This document shows, one piece after another, positions 1-5,997 of a stretch of DNA of 5,997 nt. The position numbers were made by a program, and so were the translations under genes. The DNA is from Bacteroidota bacterium. Lineage in GTDB: Bacteria; Bacteroidota; Bacteroidia; Flavobacteriales; Weeksellaceae. The stretch lies in NCBI GenBank assembly GCA_023420435.1, contig JAEZWE010000170.1, positions 1 through 5,997 on the forward strand, read 5' to 3'. How positions within the stretch are numbered: the stretch's first letter is position 1; each line of letters starts with the position of its first letter. A model generated the notes under the pieces. The model was not told where the DNA came from. It worked only from the letters and a program-made list of their open reading frames with translations, and searched no databases.

Positions 1-1
1 A

Positions 2-3000
2 GCCGGAACTAATGATGATCTTACGAATGGAAATGGAAGAGGATTAATAAGCTGGTATAACATCGATCCAAGATTTTGGGGAGTTGGCGGAAACGAACCC
101 AACGGAATTACGGCACAATCGGTTTCCAATCATGCTTCCAGAAGAGTGAAATTTCAGGAAATTTTTAACAGCAGAGATTTTGTAGCCGGAGAACAGGTTT
201 TTACCAATACTTTTGATATCACTTATTACCCTGACGAAAAAGGACCTTATAATGTAAATCCAAACGCAGAATCTACTTCCCAAAGATGGGGAGGTTTAAT
301 GCGTCCTATCAATGTTTCCAATTTTGTAAATTCTAATATAGAATATGTTGAATTTTGGATGATGGATCCTTATGCAGATGGAAATATGTTGGGTGCAAAT
401 CCAAAAATTTTATTACAATTAGGAAATGTTTCTGAAGATGTTTTGAAAGATGGACTTTTACAGTACGAAAATGGCTTGCCAACACCTTCTACACCTTCCA
501 CAACATCTTCCAGCAATTGGGGGACACAACCGAAACAACCGCCAATTTTATATGCTTTTTCTTCAGAAGGTGCCGAAAGAACTTTGCAGGATTTAGGTTA
601 CGATGGTTTGGATAACAGTTCTGAAGGCGTAAAATTTGGAAGCACTTTTGTAAATCCTGTTACCAATCTTCAGGATCCTGCAGCGGATGATTTTGTATTT
701 TATCTTTCCGATCAGTTTACAGGAAATTTGGCTTCTTCACTGCCGCAACGTTATAAATATTTTAGAAATCCGGATGGAAATTCAAAAAGTAATTCTTTGG
801 AAGTGGCTTCACAAACACCGGATGCTGAAGATGTAAACAGAGATTACAATTTGGATCAAAACGAAAACTATAATCAATATACGGTTTCTTTGGATCAATC
901 CAGTATGGTTTTAGGAAATAACAATATTGTGGATGTAAAAACTGTAAAAGCGCAATTCCAAAACGGACAACAATCGGATGTGAAATGGTATCTTTTCAGA
1001 ATCCCGGTTTCTTCTTATGATCCAACTTCTTTGGGAGGAGATGCAGATCCTTCCATTTTAAACAATGTTCGTTTTGCAAGAATGGTTCTTACCGGTTTTG
1101 ATAATACTTCTACAATAAGATTTGGAACTTTTGATTTGGTTCGTTCCGATTGGAGACGATATACTAAAAATATTTTCCCTGTTTTTGGAACTGATGAAGG
1201 TGTACAATTGGTTGATAATTCCAACTTTGAAGTAGGAAGTGTAAACCTAGAAGAAAACGGAATGAATACACCGCCTTATGTTCTTCCTCCGGGAATTGAT
1301 AGACAAATATTATCAGGAAATACAGGAGCACAAAGACAAAACGAATCTTCACTTTACCTAAAAGCAACAGAATTGGGTGCTGTAAACAAAGAAGCAAGAG
1401 GTGTTTTCAAAAATACATCTTTAGATATGCGTCGATACAAAAAATTGAAATTGTTTGTTCATGCAGAAGATTTAATCAACAGAAATTCTTCCAGAATAGA
1501 TCAGGATGCTAAATTTTTCATCCGTTTCGGAAGTGATGCTACTGATAATTATTATGAATATGAAGCTTCTTTAAAATATACGGCAAGCAATGCAACATCT
1601 CCTTTAGATATTTGGCCATCTGAAAACGAAATTGATTTTGAATTACAAAAATTTGTGGATTTAAAATTGGTTCGTGATAAAGCCATTCCCAACGGAATTA
1701 TGACTCGTTTTACGGAAGGACAAACCGGAGATTTAAAGAAAATTTATGTAAGAGGTAGGCCTTCTTTGGGGAATATTACCACCATTATGGTAGGTTTAAG
1801 ATATGTAGATGAATTTGAAACAGGAGGAGATAATTTAAAAGATATTGCTCTTTGGGTAAACGAAATTCGACTAAGTGATGTTGAAAATAACGGCGCTTAT
1901 GCGGGAAATGCCAATTTAAGTTTTAATTTAGGAGATTTTGCTATTGTCAATACTAATGCAGCTTATTCTACTGTTGGTTTTGGAAATATCGATTCCAGAC
2001 CTGCGGAAAGATCACAAAGTACACAATCTGCTTTCAACGTTACTACTACAATTAATGCAGATAAATTCTTACCAGAAAAAACCGGTTTGAAAATTCCTGT
2101 AAATTATTCCTATTCACAAACCATCGAAGATCCAAAATACAATCCTTTGGATAATGATGTGGAATTTCAGAAAGCCAATAATAAAGAAGAACTGAAGCAA
2201 ATCGCACGAACTTACACCCAACAAAGAAGTATCGGTGTTGTAAATATGCATAAAGAAAGAGTAAACCCGAATAAAAAACCAAAATTTTATGATGTGGAGA
2301 ACCTTTCATTAACGATGGTTTACAATGATGATCATTACCGAGATATTTATACCAAGAAAAATTACAGACAATATTTACGGGGAAATTTAGACTATAATTA
2401 TACTTTCAAACCTTGGGTTTTAAGACCGTTTAATAAAATAGTAAGCGATACCGCAAAATCTGCAAAATACCTCCGTTGGTTGAAAGAAGTTAATTTTAAT
2501 CCAATTCCGACAAGATTTTCATTCAGAACGGAAATTGATCGTAACTATAATGAGTTGGAATTTAGAAATATTGATGCGATTTTAAGTGGAAACTCAGCAA
2601 GTAATTTTGATGCGATAAAAAACAGAAATTTCTATTTCGGTTGGCAATACGGATTGCAGTTTGGATTTACGAGATCTTTGAAATTGGAAATTAATTCCGC
2701 TACAAGAACATTGAACGATAATATTGATGTCAACACAATGGATAACCGTTCCATTTTCCAAAATGCTTTTAGAGCGGGAAGACCGGTTTTATATAATCAC
2801 AGAATTCAGTTGAGTTACCGTTTACCTTTTGAATATTTTCCTTTAATCGATTTTATTTCCGGTGAACTGGGTTATGGAACTACGTATAATTGGAATTCCA
2901 GATCCACCGCTTTACTGAATCAAGGTTTGGGAACTATTGGTCAAAATACCAATACCATGACCGCAAGAGGAACATTGGATTTCCCAACCTTATTCGAAAA

Positions 3001-4492
3001 ATCCAAATATTTTAAAAATATTGCGGAAAAAATGCAAAAAAGGGAACGTGAAATTGACTCCTTAAATAATGTTTACACTAAACAGTGGGAAAAAAATGCT
3101 TTCCGTTTCAGAAATCATAAATTCAAAAACAAACTTACACCAGTGCAAAGTATTGCTTATATGCTGACTTCGCTGAAACAGCTTGATTTTAATTATGAAG
3201 AAAATAATGGAACTGTACTTCCAGGATTAATTTCTGCTCCAAACTGGTATGGATATGGACAAACTTTGGGAGGTCCAACTTATGGATTCCTTTTAGGATC
3301 ACAATCCGACATCAGAAGATTAGCGATTGAAAATGGTTGGATTAGTTCATCAACATTAATGAATGATGCCTACATTCAAACCAATAACCGGAGATTTGAT
3401 GCCAATTTGCAAGTAATGCCAATTAATGATCTTAGGATTGATCTCAATATTTTAAATACTTATACAAGGAATTTTATGCAGGGTGGTTATAATGTGGATG
3501 CAGATCCTTTAACGCCAGGTTTTCAATTTTCTTTTGGTTCCGATCTTATTACTTATTCTAACACTTCTTGGATGTTTAATACGGCTTTCAAAGACGGCAA
3601 TGAGATTTACACCGACATGCTGGAAAATGCCAGAATTATTTCCCAACAAATGGGAGGAACTTTGCAATCGGATGGTTTTACGGATGGACACAGCATTGCC
3701 AATGCTTACGTTTTAATTCCTGCATTTCGAGCTGCTGTAGAAGGTAAATCGCCAAAAGGTTCCTTAGGAAATGCAAAAAAATCAGGATTCCCATTACCGA
3801 ATTGGCAAATTGTTTATTCAGGATTCAGAAATATACCTTTTATTAATGGTAGATTTTCAAAATTTGATATTCAGCATGCCTATAATTCTACTTATACTAC
3901 GGCAGGAATTCAATCCAGTATCGATTTCTACAATAATCCAATAGGAAGAGATATTAATAATGATTTTTATAATCCGTTTACTTTTTCACAAGTGGGCTAT
4001 GTTGAAAGATTTGCGCCATTAGTTGGGGTGGATGTTACGATGCGTAATAATATGCAGTTTAGAGCACAATATAACAGAGATCGTTTGTTTGCTTTAGGTT
4101 TGGTGAATCATACTTTAACCGAAGATTCCGGAATTGAATATGTTTTTGGATTTGGATATATCATCAAAAATTTCAGATTGGGTGTTCAAATGCCTAGAGG
4201 AAGAGGAAAACAGAGGTTCAACAGCGATTTGAACATTCGTGCAGACATTTCATTAAGAGATAACCGAACAAGGATTTCTAATATTTTATTAAATGATTCC
4301 CAAATTACGGGAGGACAGAAATTACTTACTATTAAAGCCTCCGCAGATTATAATGTAAATCAAAATCTAAATCTGAAATTGTTCTATGATCAAATGATGA
4401 CAAAATATAAAATTTCCACAGCCTTTCCTTTGTCAACCATTAGAGCAGGAATTTCCGCAACATTCACATTTGGTGGTGAAGGTGGATTTTAA
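2..4492 (+). CDS. sprA: SprA/Sov family outer-membrane translocon of the type IX secretion system (C-terminal part, 5' end outside window)
   Basis: SprA (Sov in Porphyromonas) is the very large outer-membrane beta-barrel through which type IX substrates, including gliding adhesins, cross the outer membrane. The reading frame is open from base 2, so the gene enters from upstream. A GTG at 146 is in frame but is not the start, because SprA-like sequence (WYNIDPRFWG, visible residues 18-27) precedes it. About 1,496 residues are visible of a protein usually near 2,400. Family-typical stretches are QDLGYDGL (196-203), RYKYFRNPDGNS (250-261) and TPDAEDVNRDYN (from 272). The second half is rich in alternating aromatic and polar strands with many Asn and Tyr, as in a big barrel. 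A charged, probably helical insert (roughly 1000-1045) interrupts it. The protein ends FTFGGEGGF with a C-terminal Phe, common in outer-membrane barrels. No frameshift or internal stop is seen. The family call rests on recalled motifs, not on an alignment. Confidence 0.93.
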   Translation, partial: AGTNDDLTNGNGRGLISWYNIDPRFWGVGGNEPNGITAQSVSNHASRRVKFQEIFNSRDFVAGEQVFTNTFDITYYPDEKGPYNVNPNAESTSQRWGGLMRPINVSNFVNSNIEYVEFWMMDPYADGNMLGANPKILLQLGNVSEDVLKDGLLQYENGLPTPSTPSTTSSSNWGTQPKQPPILYAFSSEGAERTLQDLGYDGLDNSSEGVKFGSTFVNPVTNLQDPAADDFVFYLSDQFTGNLASSLPQRYKYFRNPDGNSKSNSLEVASQTPDAEDVNRDYNLDQNENYNQYTVSLDQSSMVLGNNNIVDVKTVKAQFQNGQQSDVKWYLFRIPVSSYDPTSLGGDADPSILNNVRFARMVLTGFDNTSTIRFGTFDLVRSDWRRYTKNIFPVFGTDEGVQLVDNSNFEVGSVNLEENGMNTPPYVLPPGIDRQILSGNTGAQRQNESSLYLKATELGAVNKEARGVFKNTSLDMRRYKKLKLFVHAEDLINRNSSRIDQDAKFFIRFGSDATDNYYEYEASLKYTASNATSPLDIWPSENEIDFELQKFVDLKLVRDKAIPNGIMTRFTEGQTGDLKKIYVRGRPSLGNITTIMVGLRYVDEFETGGDNLKDIALWVNEIRLSDVENNGAYAGNANLSFNLGDFAIVNTNAAYSTVGFGNIDSRPAERSQSTQSAFNVTTTINADKFLPEKTGLKIPVNYSYSQTIEDPKYNPLDNDVEFQKANNKEELKQIARTYTQQRSIGVVNMHKERVNPNKKPKFYDVENLSLTMVYNDDHYRDIYTKKNYRQYLRGNLDYNYTFKPWVLRPFNKIVSDTAKSAKYLRWLKEVNFNPIPTRFSFRTEIDRNYNELEFRNIDAILSGNSASNFDAIKNRNFYFGWQYGLQFGFTRSLKLEINSATRTLNDNIDVNTMDNRSIFQNAFRAGRPVLYNHRIQLSYRLPFEYFPLIDFISGELGYGTTYNWNSRSTALLNQGLGTIGQNTNTMTARGTLDFPTLFEKSKYFKNIAEKMQKREREIDSLNNVYTKQWEKNAFRFRNHKFKNKLTPVQSIAYMLTSLKQLDFNYEENNGTVLPGLISAPNWYGYGQTLGGPTYGFLLGSQSDIRRLAIENGWISSSTLMNDAYIQTNNRRFDANLQVMPINDLRIDLNILNTYTRNFMQGGYNVDADPLTPGFQFSFGSDLITYSNTSWMFNTAFKDGNEIYTDMLENARIISQQMGGTLQSDGFTDGHSIANAYVLIPAFRAAVEGKSPKGSLGNAKKSGFPLPNWQIVYSGFRNIPFINGRFSKFDIQHAYNSTYTTAGIQSSIDFYNNPIGRDINNDFYNPFTFSQVGYVERFAPLVGVDVTMRNNMQFRAQYNRDRLFALGLVNHTLTEDSGIEYVFGFGYIIKNFRLGVQMPRGRGKQRFNSDLNIRADISLRDNRTRISNILLNDSQITGGQKLLTIKASADYNVNQNLNLKLFYDQMMTKYKISTAFPLSTIRAGISATFTFGGEGGF

Positions 4493-4510
4493 ATCTTGAA
4501 ACAACTGTAG

Positions 4511-4540
4511 AAGTTCAGTTTTGCACTGAGCTTTTTTTGT
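4511..4540 (+). terminator. Rho-independent terminator after sprA
   Basis: A 9-bp stem (4511-4519 with 4525-4533, one G-T wobble, core TTCAGT/ACTGAG) closes a 5-base loop TTTGC and runs directly into seven T residues (4532-4538). It lies 18 bases after the sprA stop and ahead of the gcvH promoter element, so it should separate the two transcripts. Confidence 0.85.
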
Positions 4541-4573
4541 TTAAAAAAACTTTTTACTGCTCACAATTTTTAA

Positions 4574-4581
4574 TAAATTTG
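4574..4581 (+). promoter_or_regulatory. Bacteroidota -7 promoter element for gcvH
   Basis: TAAATTTG matches the Bacteroidota primary sigma factor -7 consensus TAnnTTTG. It sits 20 bases before the gcvH ATG, giving an untranslated leader of only about 15 bases. The -33 element is weak: the best candidate is the T-run around 4551-4556 at roughly the right distance, with no exact TTTG. The stretch before the ATG is A-rich with no Shine-Dalgarno sequence, which is normal in this phylum. Confidence 0.6.
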
Positions 4582-4601
4582 CTTTAATAAAAAATTCAAA
4601 A

Positions 4602-4979
4602 ATGAACACACCGGCAGAATTAAAGTACACCAAAGATCACGAATGGATTAGAATCGAAGGTAACATTGCAACAATAGGAATTACAGATTTCGCACAGGGC
4701 GAATTAGGAGACATTGTTTTTGTAGATGTGGACAGTGTAGATGATGATCTTAATGCAGGTGATGTATTTGGAAGTGTAGAAGCTGTAAAAACAGTTTCAG
4801 ATTTGTATTTGCCAATTTCAGGAAAAGTAACAGAGTTTAATGCCGAGCTTGAAGACGCTCCTGAACTCCTGAACACCGATCCTTATGGAAATGGATGGAT
4901 TATTAAAATGGAAATTGCTGAGGACGCAGATCGTTCTGAATTGCTTACTGCAGAAGAATATCAGGCGACACTTGGATAA
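4602..4979 (+). CDS. gcvH: Glycine cleavage system H protein (lipoyl carrier)
   Basis: GcvH is the small soluble protein whose lipoyl arm shuttles the aminomethyl group of glycine between the P (decarboxylase), T (aminomethyltransferase) and L (dihydrolipoamide dehydrogenase) proteins, producing methylene-tetrahydrofolate, CO2 and ammonia. The 125-residue product has the usual family length. It opens with the typical YTKDHEWIR (9-17) and ITDFAQGELGDIVFVD (27-42). The lipoylation site lies in GSVEAVKTVSDLYLP, with Lys63 as the expected modified residue. The C-terminal half carries the conserved PELLNTDPYGNGWI (87-100). The ATG is fixed by the N-terminal match and a promoter element 20 bases upstream. 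gcvP and gcvT are not in the window, so the system is dispersed here. The next gene overlaps its stop, so the two are probably co-transcribed. Confidence 0.97.
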   Translation: MNTPAELKYTKDHEWIRIEGNIATIGITDFAQGELGDIVFVDVDSVDDDLNAGDVFGSVEAVKTVSDLYLPISGKVTEFNAELEDAPELLNTDPYGNGWIIKMEIAEDADRSELLTAEEYQATLG

Positions 4980-5331
4980 AATTTCCAAAATATTTCGTAA
5001 GATTTTGCCCATTTATTGGGCATTTCTTACTTATATGCTCCTGAAACCAGGTCAAGAAAACCATGAATATTGGTTTATGTTCAGTGGGATTGATAAAATT
5101 TTACATCTTTCCATCTTTGCGGTTTTAGGATTTACCTTTATTGCCGCATTTCCAAAAATAAAACTCACTATTTATCTATATATAATGCTTATTTATGCAT
5201 TTTTAACAGAAATTCTTCAGGAAGAAATGAAAATGGGTAGATCAATGGAAACACTTGATATTTTTGCAGATTTCTTTGGACTATTATTGGGCTATTATAT
5301 TTTTAAGAAGTTGAAAACAATTTCATTTTAG
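4972..5331 (+). CDS. VanZ-like family small membrane protein
   Basis: This is a 119-residue integral membrane protein of the VanZ-like family. VanZ itself gives low-level teicoplanin resistance, but most relatives in this phylum have no known function and this one should not be read as a resistance gene. Four hydrophobic segments are visible: about 11-24, 43-60, 65-83 and 98-112. Family signatures are DKILHLSIFAVLGF (41-54) after segment 1, TEILQ (79-83) at the end of segment 3, then R90, D96 and D100 before the last segment. The first ATG in frame lies 95 bases inside gcvH and would add an unrelated charged tail. The internal ATG at 5035 would cut into segment 1. TTG at 4972 is preferred: it gives MDKISKIFRKILPIYW and overlaps the gcvH stop by 8 bases. 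A weak GGCGA lies just upstream. There is no terminator between gcvH and this gene, which suggests coupled expression. Confidence 0.82.
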   Translation: MDKISKIFRKILPIYWAFLTYMLLKPGQENHEYWFMFSGIDKILHLSIFAVLGFTFIAAFPKIKLTIYLYIMLIYAFLTEILQEEMKMGRSMETLDIFADFFGLLLGYYIFKKLKTISF

Positions 5332-5338
5332 TATTTTG

Positions 5339-5361
5339 GAAATTACTTAATTTCGTTTTTT
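5339..5361 (+). terminator. Likely intrinsic terminator of the gcvH-vanZ unit
   Basis: GAAATT (5339-5344) and AATTTC (5349-5354) form a 6-bp stem around the loop ACTT, followed by one G and six T residues (5356-5361). It begins 8 bases after the VanZ-like stop codon. The stem is AT-rich and therefore weak, but position and T-run fit termination before the rRNA promoters. Confidence 0.5.
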
Positions 5362-5442
5362 AAAGGTTTTTCTAACCATGTTTTCAGATTAATATTATAT
5401 ATAAGAGAATTTTTAATTGTATAAGAAGAGGTGTAATGTTAT

Positions 5443-5451
5443 TGTGGATAA
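5443..5451 (-). promoter_or_regulatory. DnaA box sequence (minus orientation)
   Basis: The + strand reads TGTGGATAA, the exact complement of the DnaA box TTATCCACA. It is half of an 11-bp perfect inverted repeat (ATTGTGGATAA 5441-5451 against TTATCCACAAT 5500-5510). A degenerate 7-of-9 match in the same orientation lies nearby at 5416-5424. The sequence match is direct; DnaA binding is an inference. Confidence 0.55.
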
Positions 5452-5499
5452 TTTTAGTAATTTCATAACTTACTGCTATTACATAATTTAGAATTTATT

Positions 5500-5508
5500 T
5501 TATCCACA
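5500..5508 (+). promoter_or_regulatory. DnaA box sequence (plus orientation)
   Basis: TTATCCACA is a perfect match to the strong DnaA-box consensus. It faces the box at 5443-5451 across 48 bases of very AT-rich DNA and ends only 24 bases before the -33 element of the first rRNA promoter, so a bound protein would sit where an upstream activator or repressor could act. Confidence 0.55.
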
Positions 5509-5531
5509 ATTAATTTTTCTTTTCATATTTA

Positions 5532-5564
5532 TTTGTTTTTCTTAATAAGATTAGCCTATCTTTG
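5532..5564 (+). promoter_or_regulatory. rRNA operon promoter P1
   Basis: A -33 element TTTG (5532-5535), a 21-base spacer and a -7 element TATCTTTG (5557-5564) match the Bacteroidota consensus TTTG/TAnnTTTG. Transcription would start near 5570, about 405 bases before the 16S gene. The -7 box continues as TTTGCAGTCC, identical to promoter P2. Confidence 0.75.
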
Positions 5565-5582
5565 CAGTCCCAAATAGAGGGG

Positions 5583-5617
5583 GCGCAGAAGATTATACTT
5601 AAGAATAAAGATTTAAA
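5583..5617 (+). repeat. Leader module, copy 1 (after P1)
   Basis: Contains GCGCAGAAGAT (5583-5593) and AATAAAGATTTAAA (5604-5617). The same two blocks in the same order, with small insertions, recur after promoter P2. The likeness suggests that a promoter-plus-leader segment was duplicated. Confidence 0.45.
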
Positions 5618-5635
5618 AAAATATTTTAAAAAGTA

Positions 5636-5666
5636 TTTGGAGATTCAGAAAATTTTTCTACTTTTG
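5636..5666 (+). promoter_or_regulatory. rRNA operon promoter P2
   Basis: A -33 element TTTG (5636-5639), a 19-base spacer and a -7 element TACTTTTG (5659-5666), an excellent consensus match. A/T tracts at 5611-5632 lie just upstream, where UP-element-like DNA would contact RNA polymerase. The start would be near 5672. The early transcript can form a small hairpin, GGTTT (5673-5677) with AAACC (5684-5688). Confidence 0.8.
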
Positions 5667-5689
5667 CAGTCCGGTTTTGAGAGAAACCA

Positions 5690-5743
5690 GCGCAGGGGTA
5701 GAAGATAAGATGATTTGAATTAATAAAAAATAAAGACTTTAAA
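5690..5743 (+). repeat. Leader module, copy 2 (after P2)
   Basis: GCGCA (5690-5694), GAAGAT (5701-5706) and AATAAAGACTTTAAA (5729-5743) repeat the blocks of copy 1 at 5583-5617 in the same order but with longer gaps between them. The copy is degenerate, so its age or function cannot be judged from the sequence alone. Confidence 0.45.
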
Positions 5744-5800
5744 TTTTTCAATCTGAAATTAAAGCAGTTAGGTAAATTTTTAATTTTTTTTTCAAAAACA

Positions 5801-5832
5801 TTTGGTCATTAAAAAAATAGTTTATACTTTTG
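5801..5832 (+). promoter_or_regulatory. rRNA operon promoter P3 (closest to 16S)
   Basis: A -33 element TTTG (5801-5804), a 20-base spacer and a -7 element TACTTTTG (5825-5832), the same -7 sequence as P2. Long T and A tracts at 5776-5799 directly upstream resemble an UP element. The start would be near 5838, giving a 16S leader of about 138 bases. The bases after the box (GCACTCG) differ from the GCAGTCC of P1 and P2. Confidence 0.8.
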
Positions 5833-5837
5833 CACTC

Positions 5838-5975
5838 GCAAATCGGAACAAGCCTGACAGGGCTAAGGTGAAGAGGAAGCGAAAGAGAAGAGATCATTGA
5901 AATAAGATATAACAACCAAGTAAGGATAAAAACCAAAGCGAAGTCAAAAAACTTTGAGTGAGTCAGAACAAACAT
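5838..5975 (+). other. Pre-16S rRNA leader with boxA-like site
   Basis: This is the transcribed spacer shared by all three promoters, purine-rich and far less AT-biased than the DNA before it. Visible elements are a hairpin AGCCT/GGGCT with loop GACA (5851-5864), a boxA-like stretch GATCATTGAAAT (5892-5903; about 7 of 12 positions agree with the E. coli rRNA boxA used for Nus-factor antitermination), and a second hairpin at 5939-5956 (CGAAGT with ACTTTG, loop CAAAAA) just before the mature 5' end. The partner strand of the usual RNase III processing stem would lie beyond the 16S gene, outside the window. The boxA call is tentative. Confidence 0.55.
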
Positions 5976-5997
5976 ACAATGGAGAGTTTGATCCTGG
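5976..5997 (+). rRNA. rrs: 16S ribosomal RNA, 5' end only
   Basis: The window ends in GGAGAGTTTGATCCTGG, which contains the nearly universal 16S start motif AGAGTTTGATCCTGG, the site of the common 27F primer. Aligning it with the E. coli numbering puts mature base 1 at about 5976. Only 22 bases are present; the gene continues past the window on the + strand. Three tandem promoters and a leader upstream support a complete rRNA operon rather than a stray fragment. Confidence 0.95.

Larger units (their letters stand above)
5441..5510. repeat. 11-bp inverted repeat flanking a 48-base AT-rich spacer
   Basis: ATTGTGGATAA at 5441-5451 and its exact complement TTATCCACAAT at 5500-5510. The arms are too far apart to suggest a terminator, and there is no T-run directly after the second arm. 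A pair of binding sites for a protein is the more natural reading, given the DnaA-box core. Confidence 0.75.
5332..5975. other. Gene-free rRNA operon control region and leader
   Basis: About 640 bases with no credible protein gene on either strand. The first ~200 bases are very AT-rich (about 20% G+C at 5401-5520) and contain a likely terminator, a 10-bp palindrome TTATATATAA (5395-5404) and two inverted DnaA-box sequences. From 5532 onward come three tandem promoters, each followed by transcribed leader, ending at the 16S rRNA gene. No tRNA is seen. The individual parts are listed separately. Confidence 0.8.

Noticed and set aside
3509..3716. Overlapping open frames on both strands inside sprA
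   Set aside because: They are shadows of the sprA coding frame, with no family features and no promoter or start signals of their own.
4885..4971. N-terminal extension of the VanZ-like frame from the ATG at 4885
   Set aside because: It lies wholly inside gcvH, in another frame, and encodes a charged stretch with no membrane or family character. The TTG at 4972 gives a better start.
4972..5331. Antibiotic (teicoplanin) resistance gene
   Set aside because: Only family-level likeness to VanZ. There are no other van genes nearby, and small VanZ-like proteins are common chromosomal genes in this phylum.
5365..5377. GGTT/AACC small hairpin after vanZ as the main terminator
   Set aside because: Only four base pairs and no following T-run. 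The hairpin at 5339-5361 fits better.
5484..5491. TAATTTAG as a fourth rRNA promoter -7 box
   Set aside because: One mismatch in the TTTG core and no TTTG at the -33 distance (only TTTC at 5461-5464). It also lies between the two DnaA boxes.
5748..5975. Minus-strand open frame of 75 codons over the P3 and leader region
   Set aside because: It lies over promoter P3 and the 16S leader, has low-complexity content and no recognisable protein family. It is best explained as chance in AT-rich DNA.

Overview
This window looks like chromosome from a member of the Bacteroidota, most likely the Flavobacteriia and plausibly the Chryseobacterium/Weeksellaceae side of that group. The evidence is an AT-rich sequence, a type IX secretion outer-membrane protein (SprA), promoters of the Bacteroidota form TTTG-N19-21-TAnnTTTG, and A-rich translation starts with no clear Shine-Dalgarno sequence. 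The genus is an inference; only 22 bases of 16S rRNA are visible.

Layout: all genes are on the + strand. Positions 2-4492 hold the C-terminal ~1,496 codons of sprA, whose start lies before the window. A good intrinsic terminator (4511-4540) follows. A TAnnTTTG promoter element then precedes gcvH (4602-4979), which encodes the lipoyl carrier protein of the glycine cleavage system. A small VanZ-like membrane protein gene overlaps the gcvH stop codon and very probably starts at a TTG (4972-5331). It is followed by an AT-rich hairpin with a T-run (5339-5361) that looks like the terminator of the gcvH-vanZ pair.

From 5332 to 5975 there is no credible protein gene. This ~640-base stretch is the control region and leader of a ribosomal RNA operon whose 16S gene begins at about 5976 and runs off the window. 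It holds, in order, an AT-rich block with two perfect DnaA-box sequences in inverted orientation 48 bases apart (11-bp inverted repeat), three tandem Bacteroidota-type promoters (-7 boxes at 5557, 5659 and 5825), a degenerate repeated leader module after the first two promoters, and a pre-16S leader with small hairpins and a boxA-like stretch.

The genes serve unrelated tasks: protein secretion and gliding, one-carbon metabolism, an uncharacterised membrane protein, and ribosome synthesis. No new multi-gene system is visible. The point most worth following up is the pair of DnaA boxes directly upstream of a three-promoter rRNA operon. It could mean DnaA control of rRNA transcription or a replication-origin element.
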